Positions 1 to 8,378 of a stretch of 64,000 nucleotides of DNA are shown here, one piece after another. The position numbers were made by a program, and so were the translations under genes. Under the pieces are notes generated by a model. That model ran no database searches. It saw only the letters and a list, made by a program, of their open reading frames with translations, and was not told the origin of the DNA. The stretch covers positions 86,874 to 150,873 of the forward strand of contig MGCS01000013.1 in NCBI GenBank assembly GCA_001790515.1, read 5' to 3'. Within the stretch, counting starts at the first letter, position 1. Each line of letters starts with the position of its first letter. The DNA is from Candidatus Saccharibacteria bacterium RIFCSPHIGHO2_12_FULL_44_22. GTDB taxonomy: Bacteria > Patescibacteriota > Saccharimonadia > Saccharimonadales > Saccharimonadaceae.

Positions 1-2685
1 AGCGACGAACAGACTGATCGTCTCGAGATGGAATTGGGTGTACTCGACAAGATGGGCTATAATGGCTACTTCTTGATCGTTCAAGATTTTATCAACTGGG
101 GTAAAGACCAAGGTATTATTTTTGGTCCCGGTCGCGGGTCGGCGGCTGGATCAATTATCGCGTACTCACTCAAGATTACCGATCTTGATCCACTAAAATA
201 TGGGTTGCTGTTTGAGCGATTTCTTAACCCCGATCGTATATCAATGCCTGATATTGACGTGGACATTCAAGATACTCGTCGCGACGAAGTGATTCAGTAC
301 TGTTCTGACAAATACGGTGCCGATCATGTGTCGAACATCGTGACATTTGGTAAAATGGCTGCTCGCGCTGCCGTGCGCGACGTTGCGCGTGTTTTGCAGG
401 TACCATATGCCGAAGCAGACCGCCTGTCAAAGATGATTCCACCACCAGCACAAGGTCGTCATATTCCACTGAAAAAATCAATTGTCGAAGATGCTGATTT
501 GAAGAAAGAATACGATACAAACCCAACGGCGAAGACTGTTTTTGACTTCGCTGTTCGCCTAGAGGGCACAATTCGCTCACACGGTGTCCATGCTTGCGGT
601 GTGGTAATTGCCCCAGACAATCTGGTTAATTTCTTACCACTCGAAATGGCGCAAAAGGGCGTCGTGTCAACTCAGTTTCCGATGGGTGAAGTCGAAGAAC
701 TAGGTTTGCTAAAGATGGATTTCCTTGGTCTTTCTAACCTGACTATTATTAACAATGCGCTTCGTATTATTAAAAAAGTCTATAAGACAGACATCGATCT
801 TACGAAGTTACCGCTGGACGACGTAAAAACCTATGAATTATTTCAGCGTGGTGATACGACGGGTGTGTTCCAGCTTGAGTCTGCTGGCATGAAACGCTAT
901 TTACGTGATCTCAAGCCGACAGTATTCGAAGATATTATTGCAATGGTCGCGCTTTATCGTCCTGGACCTATGCAGTTTATTGATAGTTTTATCAAACGAA
1001 AACACGGCCAAGAAGAAATCAAGTATCTTCATCCGGGCATGGAGCCATCATTATCGGGTACATACGGTATTCTTGTCTATCAAGAGCAGTTCATGCAGAT
1101 ATCCAAAGAATGGTGTGGGTTCACGGGCGGCCAAGCGGACACGCTTCGTAAAGCAGTAGGTAAGAAAAAGATTGATCTCATGCGTAAGGTCAAGGTGGAC
1201 TTTGTTGAAGGAGCGATCAAAACAAGTGGTGCCAAAAAAGAGACTGCAGAGTTGTTCTGGGATCAGCTCGAAGAGTTTGCAAATTACTGTTTCAACAAAT
1301 CTCATGCCGCTTGCTATGGTCTGATATCGTACTGGACGGCATATCTGAAAGCGCATTTTCCCGATGCGTTTATGGCGGCGCTTATGACGAGTGACCAAGA
1401 CGACATTGATCGCCTTGCAATCGAAATCAACGAATGCAAGCACATGGGTATTAATGTACTAAACCCTGACATTAATGAATCATTCGTCGAATTTGCAGTG
1501 GTACCTGGTGAAAGTACTATTCGATTTGGCATGGCCGCAATCAAGGGTGTGGGTGTCGGTGCCGTCGAAGAAGTGTTGCGAGCGCGTGGCGATGGAAAGT
1601 TTGCTAGTATCGAAGATTTTGCCAAGCGAGTCAGTGTTGGCAAATTTAATAAAAAAGCATGGGACTCGCTCATCAAATCTGGTGGGTTTGATAGCCTAGG
1701 TGATCGATCTGATCTGCTTTACAATCTTGAAACCGTACAAGCATTTGCGAGCAAGCTGCAAAAAGAAGCGCTTAGCGGGCAAACCGATTTATTTGGTGGT
1801 ATGAGCAACATGGCAGAGATTAACCCGACCGTGACGCTTCAGCCAGCGCCTGCCAGGCATACTGATAAAGAACGATTAACATGGGAACGAGAACTGATGG
1901 GGTTGTACATCAGCGCTCATCCACTTGATAATTATGATGCTTATTTCGAAGAACAAACGATTCCATTGGCACACGTCACTCCTGATGCAGACGGCAAGAA
2001 AGCGACGATTGGCGGCTTAGTCAGCACGGTTCGTACTATTGTGACAAAGAGCGGAACAAAGATGGCCTTCGTCGGTATCGAAGACAAAACGGGCGAAGCG
2101 GAGGTGATCATATTCCCGAATTTGTATGAGCAGATTGGCGCGAAACTGATTCAGGATGCAGTTGTTCGTGTCGGCGGTAAGATCAGTGCGAGGGATCGAG
2201 ACGGCAATCTTGGGAGCGACGCAAAGATGATCGCCGATGAGGTGAATGTCGTGACAGACAAGGAATTACAAGAATATGAATCAACTGGTCGCAAAATGGA
2301 AGCACCGCGCATGAGTAGTAAGGTGAAAGCTGAGCGCCGGGCTGCCTATAAAGCAACCAAATCTGGTGAACCCATGCCATCTGTTAGTGCGCCGGTCAGC
2401 ACGATGCCGAGTGACAAGCCAAAGCCGCCAGCGCCTCCACGCCCAGTCATGGACATACCACCTGTCAAAAAGCTTTTCGTCCATATCAAAGATCCAGACG
2501 ATCACACTGCGCTATTGTCGCTCAAACAAGCCTGTAGCGGGTTTCCTGGACGAATAGATATTGTGTTAGTGCTGGGAGCGAACAAAAAATCTGCAATTCG
2601 TTTGCCGTTCCAAGTAGATGGATCCGACACGCTTGTAGGCGAGCTAGTGAAACTGCTCGGCGAAGATTGCGTCGTAATGAAATAA
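1..2685 (+). CDS. dnaE: DNA polymerase III alpha subunit (3' part, truncated by window edge)
   Basis: This is the replicative polymerase catalytic subunit, which copies both strands as part of the Pol III holoenzyme. The frame is open to base 1, so the PHP domain and part of the palm lie outside the window. A PDIDVD motif at about nt 247-264 carries the two palm aspartates that bind catalytic metals. The fingers follow, then the helix-hairpin-helix region and an OB-fold (about nt 1980-2260). A Pro- and Lys-rich linker (about nt 2290-2460) leads to a C-terminal domain. It ends TAA and is followed after 12 nt by a flavin reductase gene with an AAGGAG ribosome site. The DnaE1 type, with PHP and C-terminal OB domain, fits best; PolC is excluded by domain order. 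Identification is very secure. Confidence 0.97.
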   Translation, partial: SDEQTDRLEMELGVLDKMGYNGYFLIVQDFINWGKDQGIIFGPGRGSAAGSIIAYSLKITDLDPLKYGLLFERFLNPDRISMPDIDVDIQDTRRDEVIQYCSDKYGADHVSNIVTFGKMAARAAVRDVARVLQVPYAEADRLSKMIPPPAQGRHIPLKKSIVEDADLKKEYDTNPTAKTVFDFAVRLEGTIRSHGVHACGVVIAPDNLVNFLPLEMAQKGVVSTQFPMGEVEELGLLKMDFLGLSNLTIINNALRIIKKVYKTDIDLTKLPLDDVKTYELFQRGDTTGVFQLESAGMKRYLRDLKPTVFEDIIAMVALYRPGPMQFIDSFIKRKHGQEEIKYLHPGMEPSLSGTYGILVYQEQFMQISKEWCGFTGGQADTLRKAVGKKKIDLMRKVKVDFVEGAIKTSGAKKETAELFWDQLEEFANYCFNKSHAACYGLISYWTAYLKAHFPDAFMAALMTSDQDDIDRLAIEINECKHMGINVLNPDINESFVEFAVVPGESTIRFGMAAIKGVGVGAVEEVLRARGDGKFASIEDFAKRVSVGKFNKKAWDSLIKSGGFDSLGDRSDLLYNLETVQAFASKLQKEALSGQTDLFGGMSNMAEINPTVTLQPAPARHTDKERLTWERELMGLYISAHPLDNYDAYFEEQTIPLAHVTPDADGKKATIGGLVSTVRTIVTKSGTKMAFVGIEDKTGEAEVIIFPNLYEQIGAKLIQDAVVRVGGKISARDRDGNLGSDAKMIADEVNVVTDKELQEYESTGRKMEAPRMSSKVKAERRAAYKATKSGEPMPSVSAPVSTMPSDKPKPPAPPRPVMDIPPVKKLFVHIKDPDDHTALLSLKQACSGFPGRIDIVLVLGANKKSAIRLPFQVDGSDTLVGELVKLLGEDCVVMK

Positions 2686-2697
2686 AGGAGATATTCT

Positions 2698-3246
2698 ATG
2701 TCCATGACGATTGCTGTACTTATTGGAACAACCCGCGTGCAACGTGAATCAGTTAAAGCAGCAAAATATATTGCTGAGTTTGGTCGTCGCATCGAAAATG
2801 TTGATATCATCTTGGTTGACCCGATGGACTTTACGTTCCATGGTGACGGCAATGATCCAGAGGGTAAGGACCCTCGCTATACCGAAATCACTGAAAAAGC
2901 GGATGCGTTCTTTATCGTAACACCCGAATACAACCACAGCTTTCCTGGCAGTCTCAAGCGAATGCTTGATAGTGAGCTAGCAAACTACAATCACAAACCT
3001 GTCGCATTTGCTGGCGTCAGTAACGGTAACTGGGGTGGTGTCCGCGCGGTTGAATCGCTTGTTCCTGCAGTTCGTGAAACAGGACTTGTTGTGATGAGCT
3101 GGGACATCTATTTTCCGTATATCCAAAATATTTTCGCTGACGACGGGAGCATCCACGCTGACTATAAAGAGCGTTACGAAAAACAGCTTGCAAAACTTTT
3201 CGATGAACTTGTTTGGTTTGCGGGTATCTTAAAAACACCGCGCTAG
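2698..3246 (+). CDS. NADPH-dependent FMN reductase family flavoprotein
   Basis: A 182-residue flavodoxin-fold protein of the NAD(P)H-dependent FMN reductase (azoreductase/SsuE-like) family, expected to bind FMN and move electrons from NAD(P)H to quinones, azo compounds or free flavin. The N-terminal GTTR loop (about residues 10-13) fits the phosphate-binding loop. TPEYNHSFPG at about residues 75-84 is the family's flavin-ring signature. AAAGGAG lies about 8 nt before the ATG. It follows dnaE closely and may be co-transcribed with it. Its stop codon overlaps that of the convergent methylase in a shared CTAG. The true substrate cannot be read from sequence. Confidence 0.9.
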   Translation: MSMTIAVLIGTTRVQRESVKAAKYIAEFGRRIENVDIILVDPMDFTFHGDGNDPEGKDPRYTEITEKADAFFIVTPEYNHSFPGSLKRMLDSELANYNHKPVAFAGVSNGNWGGVRAVESLVPAVRETGLVVMSWDIYFPYIQNIFADDGSIHADYKERYEKQLAKLFDELVWFAGILKTPR

Positions 3247-3731
3247 TTTGTGACAAGCGCATACAGCGCGATACCAGTAGCAACGCTAACATTGAATGAT
3301 TCTTTTTTACCAGACATTGGAATTTCGATCAGATCATCACATCTAGCGATGATATCTTCGGATATACCGTCAACCTCCTCGCCGAGAATAAGCGCAATCT
3401 TTTGCGGTGGAGTGTAGTCGGAGAGCATCATCGAACGATCTCGCTGTTCGAGTCCGATGATGGTGTAGCCAGATTGTTTCAAATCATCGAATGGAATCGC
3501 CTCTATCCGTTCAAATGGCACGAATGTCTCGGCTCCGAGTGCCGTTTTGTGAATTTGTCTGGTCATTTTGTCAGCAAAGTGTGGCAGGCGAGTGTCTTTT
3601 TGGATTGCAGGATATGGCGTATATCCAGTAAGCAGTAGTTTGGACACACCAAACCCATCACAGGTTCGAAAAAAAGCCCCAACATTATGGGTTGATCGAA
3701 TATTGTGGGCAATAACAATAATTTCGGGCAT
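3243..3731 (-). CDS. SPOUT-class (TrmH/SpoU) RNA 2'-O-methyltransferase
   Basis: A small (162 aa) SPOUT-fold methyltransferase that should transfer a methyl group from S-adenosylmethionine to a ribose 2'-OH in tRNA or rRNA. The three knot motifs are visible: NVGAFFRTCD near residues 16-25 (motif 1), LGEEVDGI near 115 (motif 2) and ESFNVSVATGIALY near 145 (motif 3). It lacks the N-terminal L30e-like extension of RlmB-type enzymes. A TGA-TACACT extended -10 (plus-strand 3738-3743) lies only 6 nt before the ATG, so its transcript is probably leaderless. It is divergent from the pilB-like gene. The target nucleotide is unknown. Confidence 0.9.
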   Translation of the reverse strand: MPEIIVIAHNIRSTHNVGAFFRTCDGFGVSKLLLTGYTPYPAIQKDTRLPHFADKMTRQIHKTALGAETFVPFERIEAIPFDDLKQSGYTIIGLEQRDRSMMLSDYTPPQKIALILGEEVDGISEDIIARCDDLIEIPMSGKKESFNVSVATGIALYALVTN

Positions 3732-3784
3732 GTTTCTAGTGTATCACTATAAATTACATAAGCTTTTTGGTATAGTCATACGTA

Positions 3785-5416
3785 ATGGACGAGAAAAAAA
3801 TTCAAAAGCAGCGACGAGATCACGAAGAAAACTCGACGCAACAGCGCGCATCTATCTTGGGGATGCAGTATATTGATACGCGTGAGTTCGAAGATGAACT
3901 AGAACTTGTCAAAGAAGGTATGCTGACCATCGAAGAGATGCACAAGAATCGCATGGTTCCATTGCAAAAGGGTGATGAATACAAACCGTTTCGATTTGGT
4001 GCAACTAGCCAAACGCCACAATCTGTTATCCAGAAACTCCATCAGAAGTACCAAGACGAAGGTCGCGAAGCGCAAATCTTTTTGATTAGCAACGGTGGCT
4101 ATAACGTTCTCATGCTTCGGTACGATCCACCGAAAAAAGTTATTTACGATGACATTACCATCGCCAAAGAAGGCGACAGTGCTACGATCACATCTGTTAG
4201 CAAGACACTCAACTCGGTCGGTTCTGACCAGATGCTTGATTATCTGATTGATCAAGCCGATCGTTTACAGGCGAGTGACATTCACATCGAAAACCAACGA
4301 ACGTATATCCGTATTCGTATGCGTGTCGACGGTGCGCTACACCCGGTGGCAGATATCGAAAAGGACAAGTATCGCATTTTGATGGGTGCTATCGGGTCGC
4401 GTGCGAATATTTCATCTGCTGCAAAAACATCACAGTCCGGGCATATCCAAAAGGATATTCATCGCGATGGCGCGACGCATCTGTTGAATATTCGTATCGA
4501 AACCGTGCCAACGATGTATGGCCAAGACGCAGTGATGCGTCTGTTCAACTTTGACGAGAGTATGCTGAACCTTGATTTACTAGGTATCCCGCCAAAAGAA
4601 CGTGCCGAGATTAACGAAATCGTTAGTCATCCGCGCGGTATGATGATGATGGTTGGGCCGACCGGTTCGGGTAAGTCAACAACGCTCTATAGTATCTTGA
4701 ACGCTCTCAACACGTCCGACCGCAAGATACTGACTCTCGAAGATCCGATTGAATATGGAATTGGTGGTATTGCGCAGATTCCAGTCGATACGACACATGG
4801 ACAAACATTCGCCGATGGGTTGCGATCAATCCTCCGTTTGGACCCTGACGTTGTGATGCTTGGAGAGATCCGTGACGTCGATACGGCCAAGACGGCCATT
4901 CAGGCGTCAATCACGGGTCACTTGGTGCTATCGTCATTTCACGCTAACTCTACATCCGCTGCATTTAGCCGTATGATCGGTATGATCGGCATCAACCCTA
5001 TCTTTAGTTCTGCAATTCGTTTACTGATTGCACAGCGACTTGTCCGTAAACTATACGACCCTTCCAAAGAAGAATACGAACCTGATGAAGCAACAAAGCA
5101 GTGGGTCAAGCGAACACTCGAAGGTGTTGCGCCGGAACGTATGCCGGGAATTGATCTCAATAACTTCAAATTGTGGCGTCCAAAGATTCATGAAGACGCA
5201 CCCTTTGGCTTTAAGGGTCGTATTGTTGTCATGGAGCAGATGGTCGTGAATAGTCATATCCAAAAGTTTCTTCGCGGTGATATTGCCGATGCAAACCCAG
5301 AGGCAATCGAGGCCGAAGCTCGCAAATCTGCAGGGTTGATTACGCTTATTCAAGCAGGGACACTCGCTGCGCTGCGGGGCGAGACGACGCTTGAAGAAGT
5401 AAATCGCGCGATATAA
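3785..5416 (+). CDS. pilB: Type IV pilus / type II secretion assembly ATPase (PilB/GspE family)
   Basis: A 543-residue hexameric ATPase expected to drive pilin polymerisation at the inner face of the membrane. Walker A GPTGSGKST is at about residues 291-299 and the Walker B region VMLGEIRD at about 357-364. The Asp box and His box (TGHLVLSSFHAN) lie between and after these. The N-terminal part is only about 100 residues before the core. The tetra-cysteine zinc motif common in PilB/GspE is absent from the region after the His box, where a charged segment (about residues 420-450) stands instead. An extended -10 TGG-TATAGT (3771-3776) is 8 nt before the ATG. No other pilus gene is in the window. 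PilB rather than the retraction ATPase PilT is favoured by length and the N-terminal domain. Confidence 0.9.
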   Translation: MDEKKIQKQRRDHEENSTQQRASILGMQYIDTREFEDELELVKEGMLTIEEMHKNRMVPLQKGDEYKPFRFGATSQTPQSVIQKLHQKYQDEGREAQIFLISNGGYNVLMLRYDPPKKVIYDDITIAKEGDSATITSVSKTLNSVGSDQMLDYLIDQADRLQASDIHIENQRTYIRIRMRVDGALHPVADIEKDKYRILMGAIGSRANISSAAKTSQSGHIQKDIHRDGATHLLNIRIETVPTMYGQDAVMRLFNFDESMLNLDLLGIPPKERAEINEIVSHPRGMMMMVGPTGSGKSTTLYSILNALNTSDRKILTLEDPIEYGIGGIAQIPVDTTHGQTFADGLRSILRLDPDVVMLGEIRDVDTAKTAIQASITGHLVLSSFHANSTSAAFSRMIGMIGINPIFSSAIRLLIAQRLVRKLYDPSKEEYEPDEATKQWVKRTLEGVAPERMPGIDLNNFKLWRPKIHEDAPFGFKGRIVVMEQMVVNSHIQKFLRGDIADANPEAIEAEARKSAGLITLIQAGTLAALRGETTLEEVNRAI

Positions 5417-5425
5417 AATTTTTCG

Positions 5426-5614
5426 TGTCATCCTGAACTCGTTTCAGGATCCATTCATCAACTATTCAACTAACCATACTCCCTTATTGTTCTTTTTCAC
5501 GAAAGAAGCAAAAGAACTAGTGACGACTTCACCACGCGGATAAACACCCTCACTACCAGTAATCGGAATCTGCAAAAACTCGCGCCGACATATTTACGCA
5601 GTAGGGCTGCGGAT
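5426..5614. repeat. Interspersed multi-hairpin repeat, copy A (spacer pilB-rplS)
   Basis: The 357-nt spacer between the pilB-like gene and rplS holds a diverged copy of a repeat seen again at 34938-35285 and 45712-45921. Its left end is a TGTCATCCTGAA...TTCAGGATCC hairpin with an 8-bp stem (5430-5450). A second hairpin around 5490-5510 contains TTCTTT/AAAGAA. The right end is the hairpin CGCAG-TAGGG-CTGCG (5597-5611). The order of parts is the same in all three copies. No protein-coding potential is evident. Confidence 0.8.
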
Positions 5615-5655
5615 GTATATTCGAATGAACCCTTTTAAAAATGACGATAGTATGC

Positions 5656-5773
5656 TATAGTTTAAAGCTGATTGTATATAGAAAAGTAAGCGCCGATTGT
5701 ATGCAGGTGTGGAGCCATAGGGATACAACTATGTGGCCAGCCGTTATCAAGTCCGGTAAATAAGGAAGAAATT
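5656..5773 (+). promoter_or_regulatory. rplS promoter -10 and structured 5' leader
   Basis: An extended -10 TGC-TATAGT (5656-5661) predicts a start near 5668 and a leader of about 105 nt. This is long for this compact genome. The leader contains a GCCATAG/CTATG(T)GGC hairpin (about 5710-5741) and then AAGGAAG before the ATG. A ribosomal-protein autoregulatory leader for L19 is plausible, but no match to a known motif can be confirmed by eye. Confidence 0.45.
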
Positions 5774-6205
5774 ATGAGTTTTGCACTAATCCAAAAAGTT
5801 AACGAAGAGCAAAAGAAGCACGCAGTTGTTGATGTTCGCACTGGTGACACTGTTCGTGTTCATCAAAAAATTAAAGAAGGTAGCAAAGAACGTATTCAGA
5901 TTTTTGAAGGCGTCGTTATCCGAACAGACAACAAAGAATCACACACATCACGAATTACTGTTCGTAAAATTGCAAGCGGTGTTGGTGTCGAAAAGAGTTT
6001 CTTGCTACATAACCCACTTGTAGAAAAAGTAGAGGTCACTCGTCGTGCAAAAGTACGCCGTAACTTCCTTTCATTCCTACGTAACCGTAGTGGTAAGGGC
6101 GCTCGTTTGACTGCTGTCAACTTTGACCGCGAAGGTATCAATACGCTACCTGAAGCGCCAAAAGCTGAAGAAGCAAAGACTGAAGAGCCTGCTGAAACAA
6201 AATAG
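5774..6205 (+). CDS. rplS: 50S ribosomal protein L19
   Basis: L19 sits at the 30S-50S interface of the large subunit. The 143-residue protein has the family's SH3-like core: the basic GDTVRVHQKIKEG region near residues 29-41, the GVVI strand, RKIASGVGVEK (about 65-75) and the RRAKVRRNFLSFLR segment (about 91-104). An Ala/Glu/Lys-rich tail of roughly 25 residues extends beyond the usual end. It is followed by an intrinsic terminator and then by the RNase HII gene, the common bacterial rplS-rnhB neighbourhood. The start is supported by AAGGAAG 7-8 nt upstream. Confidence 0.97.
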   Translation: MSFALIQKVNEEQKKHAVVDVRTGDTVRVHQKIKEGSKERIQIFEGVVIRTDNKESHTSRITVRKIASGVGVEKSFLLHNPLVEKVEVTRRAKVRRNFLSFLRNRSGKGARLTAVNFDREGINTLPEAPKAEEAKTEEPAETK

Positions 6206-6220
6206 TATAATTCATTCTTC

Positions 6221-6250
6221 AAAACACTCTAAGTATTTAGGGTGTTTTTG
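6221..6250 (+). terminator. Intrinsic terminator after rplS
   Basis: A 12-bp stem (AAAACACTCTAA pairing with TTAGGGTGTTTT, one G-U pair) with a 4-nt loop runs directly into TTTTTGTTTT. It ends rplS transcription. The downstream rnhB-yraN -10 (TACAAT, 6254-6259) begins immediately after it. Confidence 0.9.
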
Positions 6251-6265
6251 TTTTACAATATATCT

Positions 6266-7234
6266 ATGATATTAGGGATTGATGAAGTCGGGCGCGGTCC
6301 ATGGGCGGGGCCACTGGTTATTGGTGCCGTTGTACTAGGTGGTGCGCAGATAGAAGGGCTTACCGACAGCAAAAAACTATCTAAGAAACGTCGTGAGCAG
6401 CTAAACATACTAATACGTGATCAGGCTGCAGGATATGGACTAGGGTGGGTTAGCGCTGCTGAGATAGATCAGATAGGGTTGTCGGAGTCGTTGCGGCTAG
6501 CGACGCGTCGGGCAGTTGAGCAAATAAAGGTATCCTATCATGAAATTATTATTGATGGAACGATCAATTTCTTGGACGGCACAAGTAAAGGTCAATACGT
6601 GACCACAATGAAAAAGGCTGACCTGCTAGTGCCAAGTGCATCGGCGGCGTCGATTATCGCCAAGGTCGCAAGAGATTCTTACATGGCCGAACAAGATGAT
6701 GCATACCCTGGCTACAAGTTCTCATCACACGTCGGATATGGAACTGCGGTACACAGGGCGGCAATAGACAAGCTTGGCGTAACGCCGCTTCACAGACTGT
6801 CCTTCGCTCCGTTAGCCAAATATAAAGCTCCGGTATCCATCGACAGGTCGACTAACCTAGCGGATAAGGCTACCGAGACTGTATCGACTGAAACAACGAA
6901 GAAGATAGGTGATCGAGCAGAAGATGAAGCGGCGAACTATCTTGTGCGTCACGGCCATGAGATTTTAGAACGCAACTGGAAGACGAAATACTGCGAGATC
7001 GATATCGTATCGCTAAAATCTGGAACGCTCTATTTCACTGAAGTAAAATACCGTAAAAGTGCAGATCAAGGCGGCGGTATTGCGGCGATTACGAAGAAGA
7101 AGTTGAGCCAGATGAAGTTTGCTGCGAATTATTTTGTACAAGCACAGCAAATAACAGAACCCGATTTGCTGCTGGCGGTGATATCTATGACGGGAAATCC
7201 GCCTGATGTTGAAGAGTTCATAGAACTAAAGTAA
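6266..7234 (+). CDS. rnhB: Ribonuclease HII fused to a YraN (UPF0102) nuclease-like domain
   Basis: A single 322-residue protein joins two enzymes that are usually encoded by adjacent genes. Residues 1-190 are RNase HII, which removes ribonucleotides from DNA. GIDEVGRG (4-11) carries the DE pair, IIIDGT (95-100) the third acidic residue, and ARDSYM (135-140) the last. Residues about 212-322 are a YraN domain: GDRAEDEAANYL (215-226), the CEIDI strand (243-247) and TEVKYR (258-263), giving an intact E-x-D...E-V-K nuclease-like core. A linker of about 20 residues lies between. The ATG at 6266 is preferred over a GTG at 6242 because it starts the family's N-terminus, and TACAAT lies 6 nt upstream, implying a leaderless message. 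Confidence 0.93.
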   Translation: MILGIDEVGRGPWAGPLVIGAVVLGGAQIEGLTDSKKLSKKRREQLNILIRDQAAGYGLGWVSAAEIDQIGLSESLRLATRRAVEQIKVSYHEIIIDGTINFLDGTSKGQYVTTMKKADLLVPSASAASIIAKVARDSYMAEQDDAYPGYKFSSHVGYGTAVHRAAIDKLGVTPLHRLSFAPLAKYKAPVSIDRSTNLADKATETVSTETTKKIGDRAEDEAANYLVRHGHEILERNWKTKYCEIDIVSLKSGTLYFTEVKYRKSADQGGGIAAITKKKLSQMKFAANYFVQAQQITEPDLLLAVISMTGNPPDVEEFIELK

Positions 7235-7272
7235 AATGACGCCTCCACTTGTCATCAACTACTACATCATTG

Positions 7273-7440
7273 TGTCATTCTGAATTCATTTCAGAGTCCA
7301 TTATCCACCCAGTTGCCATTGTTCATTTTTGCCAAAGAACCAAAAATATATGAGGCTGCTTCACTCATCCGTGTCCCTTAAAATCCTTCTGATGGTTGTT
7401 GTCGAACTCCCGTTGGGAGGAAGCGTAGAGTCATCTAAAT
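7273..7440. repeat. Degenerate interspersed repeat remnants (spacer rnhB-orphan)
   Basis: The spacer 7235-7560 begins with a diverged left end of the interspersed repeat (TGTCATTC, then a TCTGAA/TTCAGA hairpin, 7273-7299). Later it holds GAACTCCCGTTGGGAGG (7404-7420), which is identical to 35133-35149 inside the nested inverted-repeat element. The 10 bases before it also match with four differences. It therefore looks like a decayed composite copy. The rest of the spacer holds the promoter of the next gene. Confidence 0.6.
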
Positions 7441-7478
7441 TTACGAAAGAAGCTAGGTTTTGTCATCTGGACGAAGTA

Positions 7479-7507
7479 TTGCAATACTGTATAAAAAGTG
7501 TTATTAT
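7479..7507 (+). promoter_or_regulatory. Sigma-70-type promoter of the GC-rich orphan gene
   Basis: TTGCAA (7479-7484), a 17-nt spacer and TATTAT (7502-7507) give a near-consensus promoter about 50 nt before the GTG start at 7561. It is AT-rich, in contrast with the GC-rich coding region it serves. Confidence 0.75.
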
Positions 7508-7560
7508 AGTGCAGCACAACAAAGGTGCAAGAAGTTTCCATTCCGAGCCAGGGAGTACAA

Positions 7561-8304
7561 GTGAGCAATCCCGTCGTCACAACCACGACGTTCGCAACCT
7601 ACAACAACCATGCCGAGACCGTTCGCGCCGATTGTGCGCTCAAGACCATCGAAGCAGCTGTCACGCACGGCTATACCACTGTCGTCATCGACGGTGGTTC
7701 ACCGGTCGAGTACGTCGAGGAGATGGAGTGGCTCGGCGCTCAGGTCTTCGCTCAGGAATTCCCCGGCATGGGGAATGCCAGGCGTGAAGCCCTGCGCCGA
7801 GCACGCGACATCGTCCCTCCCGGCCAGCCGATCGTATGGACGGAACCCGAGAAGTACCCGCTCATCCCTGAGCTGAAGCTGCCGATCAGCACGTTCATCG
7901 AGGGCAACTACGACCTCGTGATGCTGCGTCGAATCAGCCTCGACTCCTATCCGCCCGAGCAGGCCATGGCGTACCAGCTTATCGCGCTGGCCGCCAAGTA
8001 TCTAACGGGTATCGACAGCGACTTTGGCTGGGGGCCGACGGTTCTCAGCGCCGACGCAGTCGATTACTACCTGTCCTACGAGAGCACCCACGGTGACCTC
8101 TGGGACGGCATCCACTGCCCAAAGCTCCGCATCATCAAGGATGGGCTGCCCTGGACGATCGTGCCGGTAAACTACCAGCATCCGCCAGAGCAGACCGCCG
8201 CCGAGACCGGCATGAACCTCTTCCTGAAGCGGGTCATGCAGGTGGATCAGCTGGCGCGTGCCATCGAGGCCGAAGTTGATCGGCTGGGGATGCGGGTGGA
8301 GTGA
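7561..8304 (+). CDS. GC-rich orphan protein, possibly glycosyltransferase-like
   Basis: A 247-residue protein with no signal peptide or membrane segment. I do not recognise its family with certainty. The N-terminal layout (a TTFATYNN strand, then ADCALKTIEAAVTHGYTTVVI, then DGG near residue 46) and later acidic patches resemble nucleotide-sugar-transferase (GT-A-like) folds, but no classic DxD motif is clear. Codon use is rich in GAG, CTC, CGC and GTC and differs sharply from its neighbours, suggesting recent transfer. The GTG at 7561 is chosen because AGGGAG lies 6 nt upstream; an in-frame GTG at 7525 has no such site. The gene has its own promoter and its own GC-rich terminator and is flanked by repeat remnants. 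Confidence 0.75.
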   Translation: MSNPVVTTTTFATYNNHAETVRADCALKTIEAAVTHGYTTVVIDGGSPVEYVEEMEWLGAQVFAQEFPGMGNARREALRRARDIVPPGQPIVWTEPEKYPLIPELKLPISTFIEGNYDLVMLRRISLDSYPPEQAMAYQLIALAAKYLTGIDSDFGWGPTVLSADAVDYYLSYESTHGDLWDGIHCPKLRIIKDGLPWTIVPVNYQHPPEQTAAETGMNLFLKRVMQVDQLARAIEAEVDRLGMRVE

Positions 8305-8313
8305 CTTCACCGA

Positions 8314-8350
8314 GGGTGGGACTGCTAGCCATGAGGCTGCAGTCCCACCC
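8314..8350 (+). terminator. GC-rich hairpin terminator of the orphan gene
   Basis: GGGTGGGACTGC pairs perfectly with GCAGTCCCACCC (12 bp) around a 13-nt loop, 10 nt after the stop, followed by CTTTCCCGTTTCT. The stem is much more GC-rich than other terminators here, matching the foreign composition of the gene. Confidence 0.75.
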
Positions 8351-8378
8351 CTTTCCCGTTTCTGATACAATAATCTAT

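Noticed and set aside
7329..7787. 152-aa ORF overlapping the start of the GC-rich orphan gene
   Set aside because: It runs through repeat relics and the promoter, has no ribosome site, and is out of frame with the strongly codon-biased gene that starts at 7561.
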